From NCBI GenBank assembly GCA_036897525.1, contig JAYMTJ010000024.1, positions 53,416-117,415 of the forward strand: a stretch of DNA of 64,000 nt, written 5' to 3'. This document shows positions 11,626 to 24,740 of this stretch, in pieces. Within the stretch, counting starts at the first letter, position 1; every line of letters begins with the position of its first letter. The translations under genes and the position numbers were made by a program. The notes under the pieces were generated by a model, which made no database searches, had not been told where the DNA came from, and was given only the letters and a program-made list of their open reading frames with translations. The stretch comes from Pelargonium x hortorum. Its lineage: Eukaryota > Streptophyta > Magnoliopsida > Geraniales > Geraniaceae.

Positions 11626-14600
11626 TAATTAAAGAGTAAATAATTCAAAAGGGGTCATGTCCAATTCAATTCCTCGTGAAAGTAGAGTTCGGAATGGGAT
11701 CTTAAGTCCACTCAGAATCCTTAACATGGGTCTTTCATTTAAGTGACCACCCTGTTCCATAACCTTAGTTCATAGCTTAAAGAGTGTCCAAGTATGTCTT
11801 GATATGGAGAATTAAAGTGTGAGTTTTCAATGGTCGGTCGTTCGCTGTCGAAGGTGCTGTTAAAAAGGAAACTATAACAAATCAAAAGTCTTACTAAGAA
11901 TGGGCTTCCTAACAGTCTCTATCAAACAAGATCTAGGTTCCATTAAGTCCCCTCCTAACAAAGCAATTCCTCTCCTTCACTCAAGAAAACTGTTCCTAAC
12001 AAACTATAGAATCTGTACCGGCATATTCAGTTACTTACAATAGAACAATTCTTTAACTCCGTTAGTTTAGCTGCCATTATTCTTTTCCATTTATTTAACT
12101 TAATAAACATTGGATTTCCTATACCTTAATTACGGGAACCATCCATATCCTTTAACTATATAATTTAGAATTCCTTCTTTTGTACTTTATCCTAAAACAT
12201 GACATCAAGAAACCTTGAGAGTTAGAAAAACCCTTTCGGTAAATCGACCAACCAAGACGAAAGATTCTAAATACAAAATAAATAGTACTGAAGTTAGTGT
12301 GTAGAATACCTTATTATCTGTAGTTAGGATACCCTGTAAGAAAGAAGGTGGTTTCTATTTTGAATTACGTTAGATCTTCTGTACTTAAATTCTTTATTCC
12401 CTTTTGCGTTTGCGAACCCCCTTGTTCAGGTTCAGGAAATGTTGAAGTCAAATCAAAGAATTGAAACCAAAGAGAGTGGATGAGCTGAGTTCTTCCTTTG
12501 AAAAAAAAAATGAAGTGCATTGCGTTAGGTTATTGGTTTGACCAGATAAAATTGGAATTGAATGGGGTGCTCCCGGGAACTGACTCATGTATCGTAGTTC
12601 TGATTAGAGCTATTGAAATCAATCTTACTTTTAGTGCCTTTTCTAGTTCTTAACTTAAGTACAGATACTTTTTTATGTTGAAATTTATTTATTGCGTTAT
12701 GCGTCCCCCTGTTGCAGTAACTCCGGGTGAAAATCTTTTTACTGGATTGGATAGCACATATCGTAAGAATCCCGGACCAAGTTATTCTGCCGGTTTTTTC
12801 TAGATATATTGTGCAATTCCTTCGTTTCTCAACGGATGCTTTTCTCGATTACTTTTTTTGAGGGTTAAGGGTAGGTAAAAGTCCTTCATCATGACTAATT
12901 TAGAGCTCCATTGTAATTAGTGGTATAAATTGATATCTTACAGTAAAACTTCTATAGGAAGAAAAAGAGTAAGCCGGTCGGTGGGTATAGTACAACTCAG
13001 ACAAGACTAATACTGAAAGATAAGCTACTTACGAGAAACTGAACTAGCTCATCCGGTAACTGAGACTGTCCGCCTACAACGAAAGTGGTAGCCAACCTCT
13101 GTTTCAGGAAATATTACTAACACTAAAACCAACACCAAAGTACAGGCCTAACTCTCCAAACAGGGCCTTCTCAACCAGCTTGGCATACTGACTGGGTTCC
13201 TATAATAGCTCTGACTGGGTTAATATGGTAAAGGAGTCAAACTACCATATTAATCTATCTAATAAGTGATTCTCTTAAACTCCCAAGGAATACTCGGCTA
13301 GCTATCAACTAGCTGATATAGAGAATGCCTTGTAAGCTGTCCGGTCGATGGATAAGACTGTGTAGCTAGAGGAGTGAATACAATTTCTTGGTTCTGTATT
13401 CTTAATGCAAGGGGGTTTACTAGTGAGCGTCTCCCCCAAATTCCTTGGTACGAAATTCTTATGAACTTACTCATGTTCTGTTTAGTAAGAAAATAAAATG
13501 AATACAAAAAAAAGAAAACTCTTGAAGAAGAAATGCTTATTTGACTTTTCTAAAAAAACTTATAAGCAAGTAGCCTTGTTTGTTGTATGCGGGCAAGGGA
13601 AAAAACGAGTTAGTACTCTTTTTGGCTAGAGATTTTCCATTCTTATTAGTACTTTAGACTCTTCCTTCTCGTCAAAACACTAGAATTTCTAGCGAGCTCT
13701 TAGCTTTAGTGCTTTCCCAGGATCTCTTTAGATTATAGCTTCAAAGTCCCCGATCCCTTTGTAGAAATGATGCTCGGCTGTACTAAACTTACAAGTGATT
13801 CTGCGTTTTCAACACCTAATCTTACTATAAGGGCTTCTCCTTTGTCCTTTGAAATTCCATCCTATTTTAGTAAAGCTGCAACTTGAATGTCCCCCTGCGC
13901 GGATCCCTTGTATAGAATAATTGCTAAAGCTAAAGAGATTTATCTTGTTCAACACAACAACTTCGTAATTGGTCCGTGAAAATAAATAAGTCCAGGGTTT
14001 TTATACTTTTAAGAATACTCTAGGATTGCCCTATCCTGTGTTTGCAAAATCCCGGGTTAAGGGAAGGGAGTCTATAATCTATTTGAGAGGAAAAAACATA
14101 TCTAGAATTTAGTAAGATTACCCCCTTGAATGGCGCAAAGCATAGAACCTTACCTTAGTTGTAGTAAGATTTTAATCTAATTCTTTAGTTTCCTGGGCTT
14201 TTTTAGTTCATATACCCGGATGCCTTAGAGTCTTGCTAATTTTAAGTCTTTAAACTAGAGTTTACAAAAATTTTGTGAGCTTATGACTTATGATTAGGCT
14301 ATTTCTATTACAAGAGAAGAATGTTTTGGGGGTCCTCTAAACGGGGGAATGCCAAAGAACTTCTTTCTCTGTCTGCAGGAAGCCGACAAATAAAGTCTAA
14401 TTAACCCTTTACTTAAGTGCCCCTTTAGGATCCATCCATGTAATTCAGAACTAGGTATAGCCTAAATTGCACGCCCCGTGTAATAATAAATAGAGATTCT
14501 ATGATAAGATCCGGATTTTTCCTATTAGATTTACAAGATTTTTTTCGGACGTTATCCTACTGCTATCGAGGAAATTCCTGCTTATTTAGAGAGGATAGCT

Positions 14601-17600
14601 GACCCCATTACTTAAAAAAAGATGAAAGAGGGCTCTGGATATCCTTGTTTCATTTCAAGTAAAGGAGTACTATATCTAACTAGGAGCTCTATTTCAAAAG
14701 GATACTCTATTAAAAAAAATGAAGTACTATAAATTTAGAAATTTGCGCTTCTTCTATATTCTATATAGGGGTTTCAGCTGAGCTGGTATTATTAAGTTTT
14801 CTTAACATCAGGGGTTATAGGTGTATACCTGGTACTTTATTTGTACGACTTTACTTAGTTACGTTACTAGGATTTATATAAATAAAATATATAAAGTCTG
14901 AAAAAGGGTAAGGCGATACTCATTGGGGGAAAACCTCTTTATTTCATTTAGGGCTGTACTCCTTCTTTTGTATTAGTAAATAATTAGAGGTAGGATTTTA
15001 TGCAAAAGGTTGCAGCTTTGTATAGTATATCCTAGAGGATTAAATAAAGAATAAAATCCAAATTCCTAACACCACTTACGTTAAAGTAGAGACTCACTAG
15101 TTAAGTAACTAAGCAGCCTCCCCTAATACTTATAGAAAAGGTACCGCACCTGAGACTCTCTACCAGTAAAAAAATGCTGCTAGGATACTCCACATCGTTA
15201 TATAAAGCAATGGATACCTCTACTTAGACCAGTAGATTCACTCTAATTGTAAAAGAACTACTCAGCGCCCTAGAATCCAAATTAAAAGGAAAACTCATAC
15301 TTAGCATACTTTTTTTTAGCTTTACTAATGCCAGAATTCCCAATCATGTAATGTAATAGGAAGGACTTCTACATACATAATCCTATATTTCTAATTATAA
15401 AAAAACTATAAGCACTGACGCTTACTACTTACAAGGGAGGACCCCTGTATTGACAAGAAGTAAAAGTGAGAATAACTAGTGGATAGATCCCTTTTTTAAA
15501 AATATAGAGTATTTTGACTTTTACACTACACTTCTATTTTTTAATAACTCATGTCGACCCTATGATTTAAACCTGTTTTTCAAGACTCTTCGAGGAGTAC
15601 GAAACACCTAAAAAACGCTGCACTTGCTTTTATTATTTACTATGATGAAGCTTTATAAACCACCCTTTTTTGATCCTAAACTAGTGAACTCAATTAGAGA
15701 GTTTTTAGGGCAATGGTACTCTTTTTTACTCAGCAGCAGCTAGTCCATTATGGATCCCTTTAACAAAAGACCGGATCTGTTTTCGGGGTTTAAAATTGAC
15801 TAATATAAAGAAAACTGGTAAGATGCCCCTTTTTGAAGTCTGCCTTTTATAAATTGAATTAGCTTAGTTTGACTTTGTCAATAGGGTCCATTCATAAAGC
15901 TTAATAACGAGACTTCAAATAGGGTTGGGTGTAGCATCCCCTGTTTATAAATAAGCCCCTATCTCGACATAGCATTTCCCTTATATAAGTGATTTAATAA
16001 GTTTTATTAAAGGTAATTTATAGTACAATTCTGGAAAAACAAAAGAAGCTATTTCACTGACTAGGGAATTTGACCTATGTTGTTTCGAAAGTTTCTAACA
16101 AGGGTAACTGCCAACGAGTTGCCCTAAGTACAGCTTTTAATTAAAACCGGGTTAACAAATTGGCTATAGAAGTTACGGCCTTAAAAGAAAGATCATTCAG
16201 GGTACGCAAATTCCCATATTAATTAAAGGTTAAACGGCTAGTTAAATACGGATCTTTTGTAAGGATTTATTACGAGATAGCTTCACAACAAAGCTTGGTT
16301 AGAAACCAATAGCTTCTCGCCTATCTAAGTGTTTTTAAGCCATGTACGAGGAACCCTTATTTCGCTTTGAAAGCAAATACAACAGACCTCGTAATGCCTA
16401 ACATAGATATCCGCTTTTCCTAAAATACCCAGAATGAAGGAACAGCTTTACAAGCCACTCTTTGTATTGTAGTTTCAATTTGTAAATTAAAAAAATCATG
16501 TACTTAGTAGAAAGAACCTATTTGAACCCAAAGATATGTAATGAAAAAGCGCACAAACAGGACTTTTTTTTAATTAATCAAAGCTAGTCTTAACGCTTAT
16601 CTGTCATTTTCTGTTGTATCAATTTCCCCTTCTCGGAGCTCTTTATAGGCTATTTCGATGACTCCTTTTATTTTATTCTAGATAGAAATGGGATTTGTTT
16701 AGACTTAGAGTTCCGTATAAGAAAGTTATATATATAGGAGTTCTGGAAAACAGGTTAGTTGGTACTTTTTCTTTAATTTATTCAAATTCAAACAACCCAA
16801 AAGTCAAGTAGAGTGATAAGGAGTTTTCATAGAAAAGTTATACGAGTACTTTTCGGGAGCCCTTTTTGAGGCTGTTCCTATTTTCTTTTCAAAAAGCCCT
16901 GGGTCTTGGTATGTCTCTTATTAAAATACCTTCTTATTGCTTATTGGTAGGAGTATTATAAGTAATCGAAAACCGAAGGAAAGTTAACTAAAGTCTGTAA
17001 GTTCTATAAAGCAAAAGCTGGGCATAAATGAAATTGCTCGAGACTCTATAGTAGATAGTATAAACTGAGCAGGAAATTGATAAGTGAAGTAAATCAGTAT
17101 GCTAAATAAAAAAGTGTAGCAGCTTGAGCCTAGCCTAAGAACAACTTACCCTTATTGTAAGATAATCTAAGGCGGATTTGCAGTCTTAACTTTACATTGA
17201 TCCCCGAGCTCTTTCCTTTATAATAAAGGAGCTGAAGCGCAGAAGTATTGAGTTCTAACAATTTTGTATTGAGTAACTGTCAGTACTTTATGTCATCAAG
17301 TCTTTATTACAAACTAGGCAGATTTTTTTTTAGTTTCTTGGAAAGAGATAGGGGTTGTTTTGTATAATTCTGAGCAATTGAGGCGTCTGGGAAAAGTATA
17401 AGAGGAAACACCCAGGGTCAAAGTTTGTAGTAACACATATTTAAAGGGTACATGTTCGTGATATGGTTGAAAAAACCAGTGTATTTCGATAGGTAACACC
17501 TAAGTGAAACAAGGTAATGTTTGGGTTTAAAGGCCCTTTCTTTTACTAGAAAATGATCCCTAAGCTGGCGACTTGAAACGATAAGCTGATATTCTAGGCT

Positions 17601-20600
17601 CCCTTATTAAGGAATCACACGGAGATTCTAAAACCCCTTTGTTTTGTTTTAATACTCATTTTATGACCCGGTCAGAGGCTTCATATTAAGTATTCCTTCT
17701 ACCACCGACTGGACTTCCTTGTGCTCTACGGATTGGTACTGAGACCGGGACAGGATTTCATGTGGATTAGTGGATATTTTACTCAGTATACGAAGTTGCT
17801 TTTAACACTTTTGTTACACAAAAGGCAGAGACTCAATATTAGATTTGACTCCTTTTAATTATCTTGGCTTGGAAGTTCATAGGAGTTGCATCCTTAGACA
17901 ACGAATTTCTTATGGGGTAAAGCCTTCCCTATAGGACGAGCTGTAACAACACCCCGATAAAGAGTATGCGCCGCTTCGACTGCAGATAATAATATGAAAG
18001 GGATTGACCCTTAATAACTTAATAGCGGCTCGGAAAGGAAGTAGAGTAAACCAAACTGTAGGAGTCCCCTTTCTTTTCTTTGGGCGAGAGTCTAATAAAG
18101 TATAGATATGAGTTATTATAGTAAATACTGTTTGTTTGAAGAGAATATATTCTTGGAATGAAGTTTAGGAATTAATTAAAGTCACACCGTGTTATCTTGG
18201 TTTTAAGAAATTAGAATACGGGTACTCCAAAATAAGCCTGTAGATTTCTCTTTTTATTATATCCTTTAAATAATTAATTACCTGACCTTTGGAAAAGGGA
18301 TCCCTCTCCTTGATTAAAAAAAGTATAATATAACTAATAGTCAGGTAGCAAAAAATAACGTATATCTGTTAAAATATAAAGAATAAGCCCTGGCTAGCCA
18401 TCACAACCCCATATTAATTAATATTAGACGCCCTTGGAGTATATATTATATATATTCTTGTTATTGTTAACTGGGCAGCTTTACTTAGAATTACTTTGTG
18501 ATAAAGTATAAGAATCGTTTATCAAACTTGTGTCATAAGAAGAAAGATATTACTAGATCCCGATTAGTTGAAATGCCAGCCTTACTTCTTTTAAGTATAT
18601 ACCTATTTAGCTTTATTTATAGAATGTTTGTGAAGTAATCCCCTCCGCTATATAGAAAATTACTAAGGAAATTACAAAAAAGAAGCTTTTGTTTTGTATA
18701 AAGTGCCCAGGTAATTATTAGCTAAGTCATTTTATGTCAGAACATGTAACAATCAATATCTGGTATTTAGGAATAACGAGGGTTCAAAAGGACTCGTATA
18801 GGCTCTATGTTTCCGGTTTCAGCAACGCGGGCAGCCCCTTTAAGAAAGAAAGAAAGAAAGAAACCCATTCATATCTGAAACCCTGTCAAGAAACATTCTT
18901 GTAACACCAGGTAGAGTACATCTTTTTTGAAAGGAACCCCACAAGACAGGAAAAAAACAATGGGTTAGAATTAACTTTCCTTTCCGCAGGGTCTTTCCTG
19001 GGCACTTTTAAGGCTTGTTAAAATTGCTCCTTTTTCTTCATTTTTTTCATTTCTGGGTTGAACTAAAGCTACCTTACGAATACCCAAATACAAGAGCAGC
19101 CCCATTATACTCGATAGAGGGGAAATGCCCATAGTAACTGTTGTCCAGGGCAACCGCTTCTGAAAAAAAATTTTTAGGATTACCCTTTCTTTTACTGGAC
19201 TATCTAATCCTTTAGGGAAATTTAGACTCAAATCGGAGCACACCTTTCATATAAGTTTGGTATCAGGGTCTGGTTAACAAAAGGGACTAGGAATAACTTA
19301 GATAAAGTAAGTCATTTTTTACTCATACTCTTGAAACACGGCAAAGTTAGAAAAAGGGCACGTTAGAGCTGTCTTTTAGTTGACTGCATTTAACCTGGTT
19401 TGCTAAAGGTAAAGTCAAATAGAATTGAGATGGCGGTCATAGGTTCTAAAAGCATTTAGAAAATTGATTTTGAACAAAATGAGTCTTTTTACATTTGAAT
19501 TAAGGGCTTGCACTTTTCAAAGAATTTCCCTTTTATATAACTGTTTACTTTCCGGGTTCGTGACAAGAAGTGTAATAAGTTCTAATTACTTAATATTAGA
19601 TCTAGATCTTCTATACTTTATGCTTGTTAAGCTGCAAACAGAGTTGATAGGAAATAAAGGGAAAACCAACGCTTACAAAAGCTTCAGATTCTAAAAGGGT
19701 AAAGTAAAGTATTACAAAGAAAACTTGTCCTAGGCATTATCTCCTAACAGGGACTCTACTTAAATCGACGTTAAGGGAATTTTTCTCAGGAAAACTTCTG
19801 CTCTTTAGTATGGGCTATACCTGAGGACTCCAACTACTACAGTACAGGAATCAGAGATATATGGGCAAAGCCCTAAGCCTAGCTATATAAATAAGAACTT
19901 TAACTTTAGTAAAATATTCGTCGGAGGTTACCCCTTTTTTTTGTTAAAGAATATATAAATTAATGCTTTTCTTTTAGTTTAGATAGAAGACTCTAACAAA
20001 AGCATTACACCAATATAGTTAAAAAGGGAAAAAGGCAGGCTGCTTTATAAAATAAAAGGTTTTTTAATGAATGGTGTTGAGTACCAGAAAAGATTTCATT
20101 TACTAAATCATTTCTTTCTATTTATTTCTAGCAATTCGTAGGAGTGACTAGTAATATTTCCTATCATACCTTTCTTGTGGGTTCTCTGGTGTATATTTGG
20201 TCCGCGGGTTTACCAGCTTACTTGTATGGATTAGGAATCCTCTGTATTTTCTATACCTTTATCAACGAAACAAACAAATTATTATCTTGAAAAGAAACTC
20301 CTGCGCTTCTTACCTTGAGCAAAGCTTTAAGAAAATTAGGGAGTCCTTTTTGGACTTATTTATAACCTAGTCTAGTCTTTTTTTTTACACAGTATTCCTT
20401 AATTGTATATTTTTAACTTTTATTAAGTGCTTGAATACGAGATAGGTAATGAAATAATATGAATGTGAGCAGATACGAACCCCTACCCGACGCCTTTTGG
20501 AATATAAGAAATATTCTAACAAATGCGGTTAGAATAGATCCAGAAAATACCCTTGTAAATTTAGAAACAAAGTCCTCTTGAAATTTTCAATTCAATTAGA

Positions 20601-23600
20601 GCTAAAAACAGATTCGTGTACTAGTCTACTCGGGTTAACAACTTTCTAATTTTTATATGGAATCTCCTTTTGAAACGGAATATGAATATATAGAAAATCC
20701 TTTAGGAGCACTAGACTTTGTAAAATACTTCTAAAAGAACATTCCTCTCATAAAGAACCCTGATATTTATATTAAGAAAAGGAACACCTCCTATGCCCGG
20801 ATTCCTCAGTATGCTTCGTGGGAATTGTTTAATTTAGCTTAACTAACTGGTTAAAAAAGGATCAACTGAATTGCATTGCTAAGTTCCACTTATGAGAGAT
20901 ATACCCGCTTAAACTATTAAGGGATTCGGTATTACTTTATAACTAATTCAGTCCATTTACTCGTACTAATATAAGAAGCACAAGTAGGGTACTTGCACAA
21001 TCTCTTACATCTATTTCTCTCAGGACTCTTTACCAAAGAATTATAGACTCCAAACTAAGTACCAACCCCAAAGCCAAACTCTAAGGAACACTTTCTCTTT
21101 CTTATAAGTCAATAAAAAGATCCTCTGCTAGCTATCCCAAACCAGAGAATGAAGGTTTTTGTTATTCCTTTACTGGCACAGACATAGATCTTCCAAAGAC
21201 AAGAATCCATTCCATTAGAATTTCCTTGAGAAGTATTCTTTAGTTTTGCTACACCGATAAGAAGCATGCATGGAAAATGAGAGGTGAACTTGTTCATGTA
21301 CCTTCTTAGAAAGAATTGGTTATAACAAAGGATTAGAGTTAGGGTTTTAAGGTTTTCCAGACAGAGCAAGTGGGTTATTCTTTAACATTTTTTTCAATCC
21401 TCATGTTACAAAGGGATTTGTTTTATAAAGAGTGTATTCCGATATACAAGTGGAAAATTCTTAAGTCTTTCTCTTAACTATGGTAAATGATCTTCTTCAA
21501 CAAATACTTAAAATGTTAAAAAAACATATAGTATCCTTTATTATTCCTGAAGTTTATCAAAAAAGGGCGCTCTTAAGAAAGGGTAAGGAGTTGTAAAAAG
21601 GGTTTCGATCTATTAAATTAGTGTAGTGGGTTCTTTAACTAAGTTCAGAGCAATAGAAAATGTTGAATTGGAATTTTTATGCCCAAGCTAGCTTCTGCTT
21701 TAACCTTTGGAAAATAGAACATAAATAGGGAATTCCTATAAAGTCTATTTCGTTTATTTTCTTAGAATCCCTAAGGATTATAGATTACTAGTGGTCCTGT
21801 ACTCATCGAGCTTTACTCTATTTGTAAAAACAGCTCTACTGTAGTACTAATTATTAGGTACGTGTCTTCCACCTTACTGACTCTATCTAAAAGAAAGCAG
21901 GTTCCTATCTGGACTGAGAATGAGAAACCGTGTCAATAATATATAATTTAAATTAAAAAAGCTTACCAAGCTTACTAGGATAGCTTAGAAAAACAGTAAC
22001 GCACTAGAATTTAGGAGGTTTTTGGGCCCTCAAGTTTAGAATCCTTTATTGACCTTTACTTTGTCCGAGACAGTTTTCTTTCGTAATGCTAAAAGCTGCG
22101 CTATTACAAATATTAGAGTATCTTTCTCGGCAATCGTTGCAGCCTTTCTAAAAGTGTATTACAGTGCTTTTGCTTTACAAGGAGTTACCGTAGTTTTTAT
22201 AGGCTAGATTCTCTATATAAGTTATCCGAAGAGTCTTTAGAGAATGAAGAGCTTTGTAAGGCCGTGCCTCATATTTTCTGAAATTATTGACAAAAGTCGG
22301 GTTTTTTTCTAATAACCGGGGTGTCCTTGTTTGTATTAAAATATAGAAAAAGTAACTCCTAGTAGCAACCGTAAAGTGAGTTCTATGCTTTTTGGAGGTA
22401 TCAGGTATTCCAAAAGTTAATTCACAACAAAGCAGGGCCATTTTGGGGCTATTATATTAAGGTAAAAGTAAATAAAGACTAGGTTCAATTGGATTGGAGG
22501 GTCCCTTTAGTTTATGTTTATTTATATAAGGGATACGTACGCTAATTTGAGTTTTCGGGGCGTTTATCAGTACAGTAATGCTCTGGGTTTAATTGACTAC
22601 CTTTCCTTTCTCATACCCTACTCATATTCTAGTCAGTCAGTGCCCTTAATGAAACTTTGGAAAATACTATATACTCACTTTCTATCTTAACTCTGTTACT
22701 ACTTTATTTTTTAATTTCAAAATAAAGAGGGGTCTGCCTGGTATTGTATTGGTAAGAAACCTTTACCGACATAACCTGAGTTTTTTTGGTATGTAGAAAT
22801 CCAAACATTATAAACATACAGGGTTTACTACGCAAGACTCGAAGTTCTGATGAAAGAAAGTCTACAAGTAATTTGTCTTTAATATTATGCTAGAGTCTCC
22901 CGAGGAGATTAAGTCTTCGGCGCTGACTACTAGAACAGGGGTTCTTAGAAAATCCCGTTAAGGTTTGGTTTATTCAGGGTTGTTTGTTTTTGCTAAGTAA
23001 GTCCGTCCATTTACAATTTACATTATAACTAAAAAATGAAAACTTTTTTTATAATTTCTTCTACTATAAAGGCTCCATAACAACAAGTAGTCTAGTAGTT
23101 TTTATGCTCCCACTAATAAAAAGAAATAAGTGTACCCAGCTAAGAGATAAAAGCTAGTTTTTGAATTTGTTATTTGTCCTTACCCTGAAATTAGCGCGAT
23201 TCCTATACTACTTGTTGTTTGACTACGTACACGGTGGTAAGAAAACCCTCTCATTTTCTTTTTATTATAAAATAAAGGAGTTTCCCGAGAGCTTAGTAAG
23301 GCAAAGTAAATAAAAAGTTTGTTAAAGATAGATACGCCGCGGCGCACTAAGCTGTTTTTTCTAATCTAAGACTTCAGTATAGTATAAAGTTTCATATAGC
23401 TTTGACGAATATCACTATTTACTGTATTACTATTTACTGATAAGTATGGGTTTTCTTAATTCTACAATTCTAAAATTTTTATTTGCTATATCCAGATCTG
23501 GGTACTAATATTCTTTATTATGGATAAAGCTTTATTTGTCTTTCCTGGGCAAACTCCAGCTTAAGAAAGTAAGATTTACCTATAAAGACTATGTTTCATG

Positions 23601-24151
23601 TCTATGGAATATCTAAAAGAAACTCTTATATAAAAAAAAACTTTACACTAAGAAGCTCCTTATTTGTATAGGCGATAGAAAGCTTCAAAAAAATGTTGAA
23701 GAGTTGGTAATATACTATCGTAAATAGGTATTCTCCGCTTTATAAGAAATAAAATACTTAATACTTAAAAAAAGGCGTCATCTTGCAATATACTTTCCCA
23801 GTAATAACTATATCTTAAACTAGTGGGTTAGCTACTTATACTACCTCAAAAGATAAATCTTGTATCCTATATGAACCCGGGAGACTCCTAGTGAACTGAG
23901 AATCCTAAACTTATTAGATTGCTTGCTAAAAGGCCTGGATAATGGTATAAAAAAAATCCTTAGTTCAATAAGAAAGTCATAGGTCATAGTTAGAATATTC
24001 TAATACCTAAATTTATGGGATGTATAAAATGAAGAAAGCAGTTCGTGTTCTAGCATATTTTTGTAATATACCAGTAATTCACCTTGGGGCTACCACACCA
24101 CATACATAAGATAAAGGGTTGTCTAGACAGATTTCTATGATTAAAAAAACC
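11626..24151. other. Long A+T-rich stretch without recognised genes
   Basis: No gene was recognised. It contains a poly-A run near 12.5 kb, a tetranucleotide repeat at 18843-18863, a small hairpin at 16291-16315 (TTGGTT, loop AGA, AACCAA) and scattered 60-90-codon chance frames on both strands. Confidence 0.55.
18843..18863. repeat. Tetranucleotide repeat (AGAA)n
   Basis: Five consecutive AGAA units form a simple microsatellite in otherwise non-repetitive A+T-rich DNA. Confidence 0.85.
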
Positions 24152-24216
24152 TGGAGTTGCTCAGTTGGTGCATCCGTTGGAGCACAGAAAGCATAGGTTC
24201 GAGTGCGGCTTACACA
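24152..24216 (+). pseudogene. Degenerate tRNA-like remnant
   Basis: A D-arm-like stretch (TTGCTCAGTTGGT) lies about 35 nt before a T-arm-like stretch (GCATAGGTTCGAGTGC), roughly the spacing found in a tRNA. Acceptor and anticodon stems cannot be drawn convincingly, so no amino-acid identity is assigned. It may be a decayed tRNA or a chance resemblance. Confidence 0.3.
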
Positions 24217-24720
24217 AGGGTACCCACCAGAATTCTCTAAACTAATCTAGTGTATTGAAGCTGTAATTCTGGGCAATAACTCAATATGCTTGTTCTTTAC
24301 TTTAAGACCTATCAGGTCTACTGAGTATGTTTTCTCTAAAGTATTATTAAAGAAAATATATTATTCGTATCTTTTTTATTTATCTCAATTAAGTATTGCG
24401 GGTAAAAGCTTACATTATAGATTGATTATAGGATTGCTTTACTTCGATTTACTTTGTTTATAAAAGAAGGAAGTGACTCCAGAGGTTTCCTACTCAAACG
24501 AATTCCTAGGGAGCTCTTACTAGAAAGAAAATGTGTAAAATTGTATTACTTTTGCATCTAGATAAATCCTAACCTTTATCAATTTATCAAATAAAGGGGG
24601 CAAGTTAGAAAGATTCAAAATTCAATCGAATATATTACATCACTTGTTGTATCAAAAACTTAGTAGTCCTAGCGTTCCTTATTTCTATACTTAAGGACTC
24701 CCGTATAATTAGAAAGCCTG

Positions 24721-24740
24721 TATATATATATATATATATA
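24721..24740. repeat. (TA)10 microsatellite
   Basis: Ten uninterrupted TA units, followed by further A/T-rich sequence. Confidence 0.9.
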
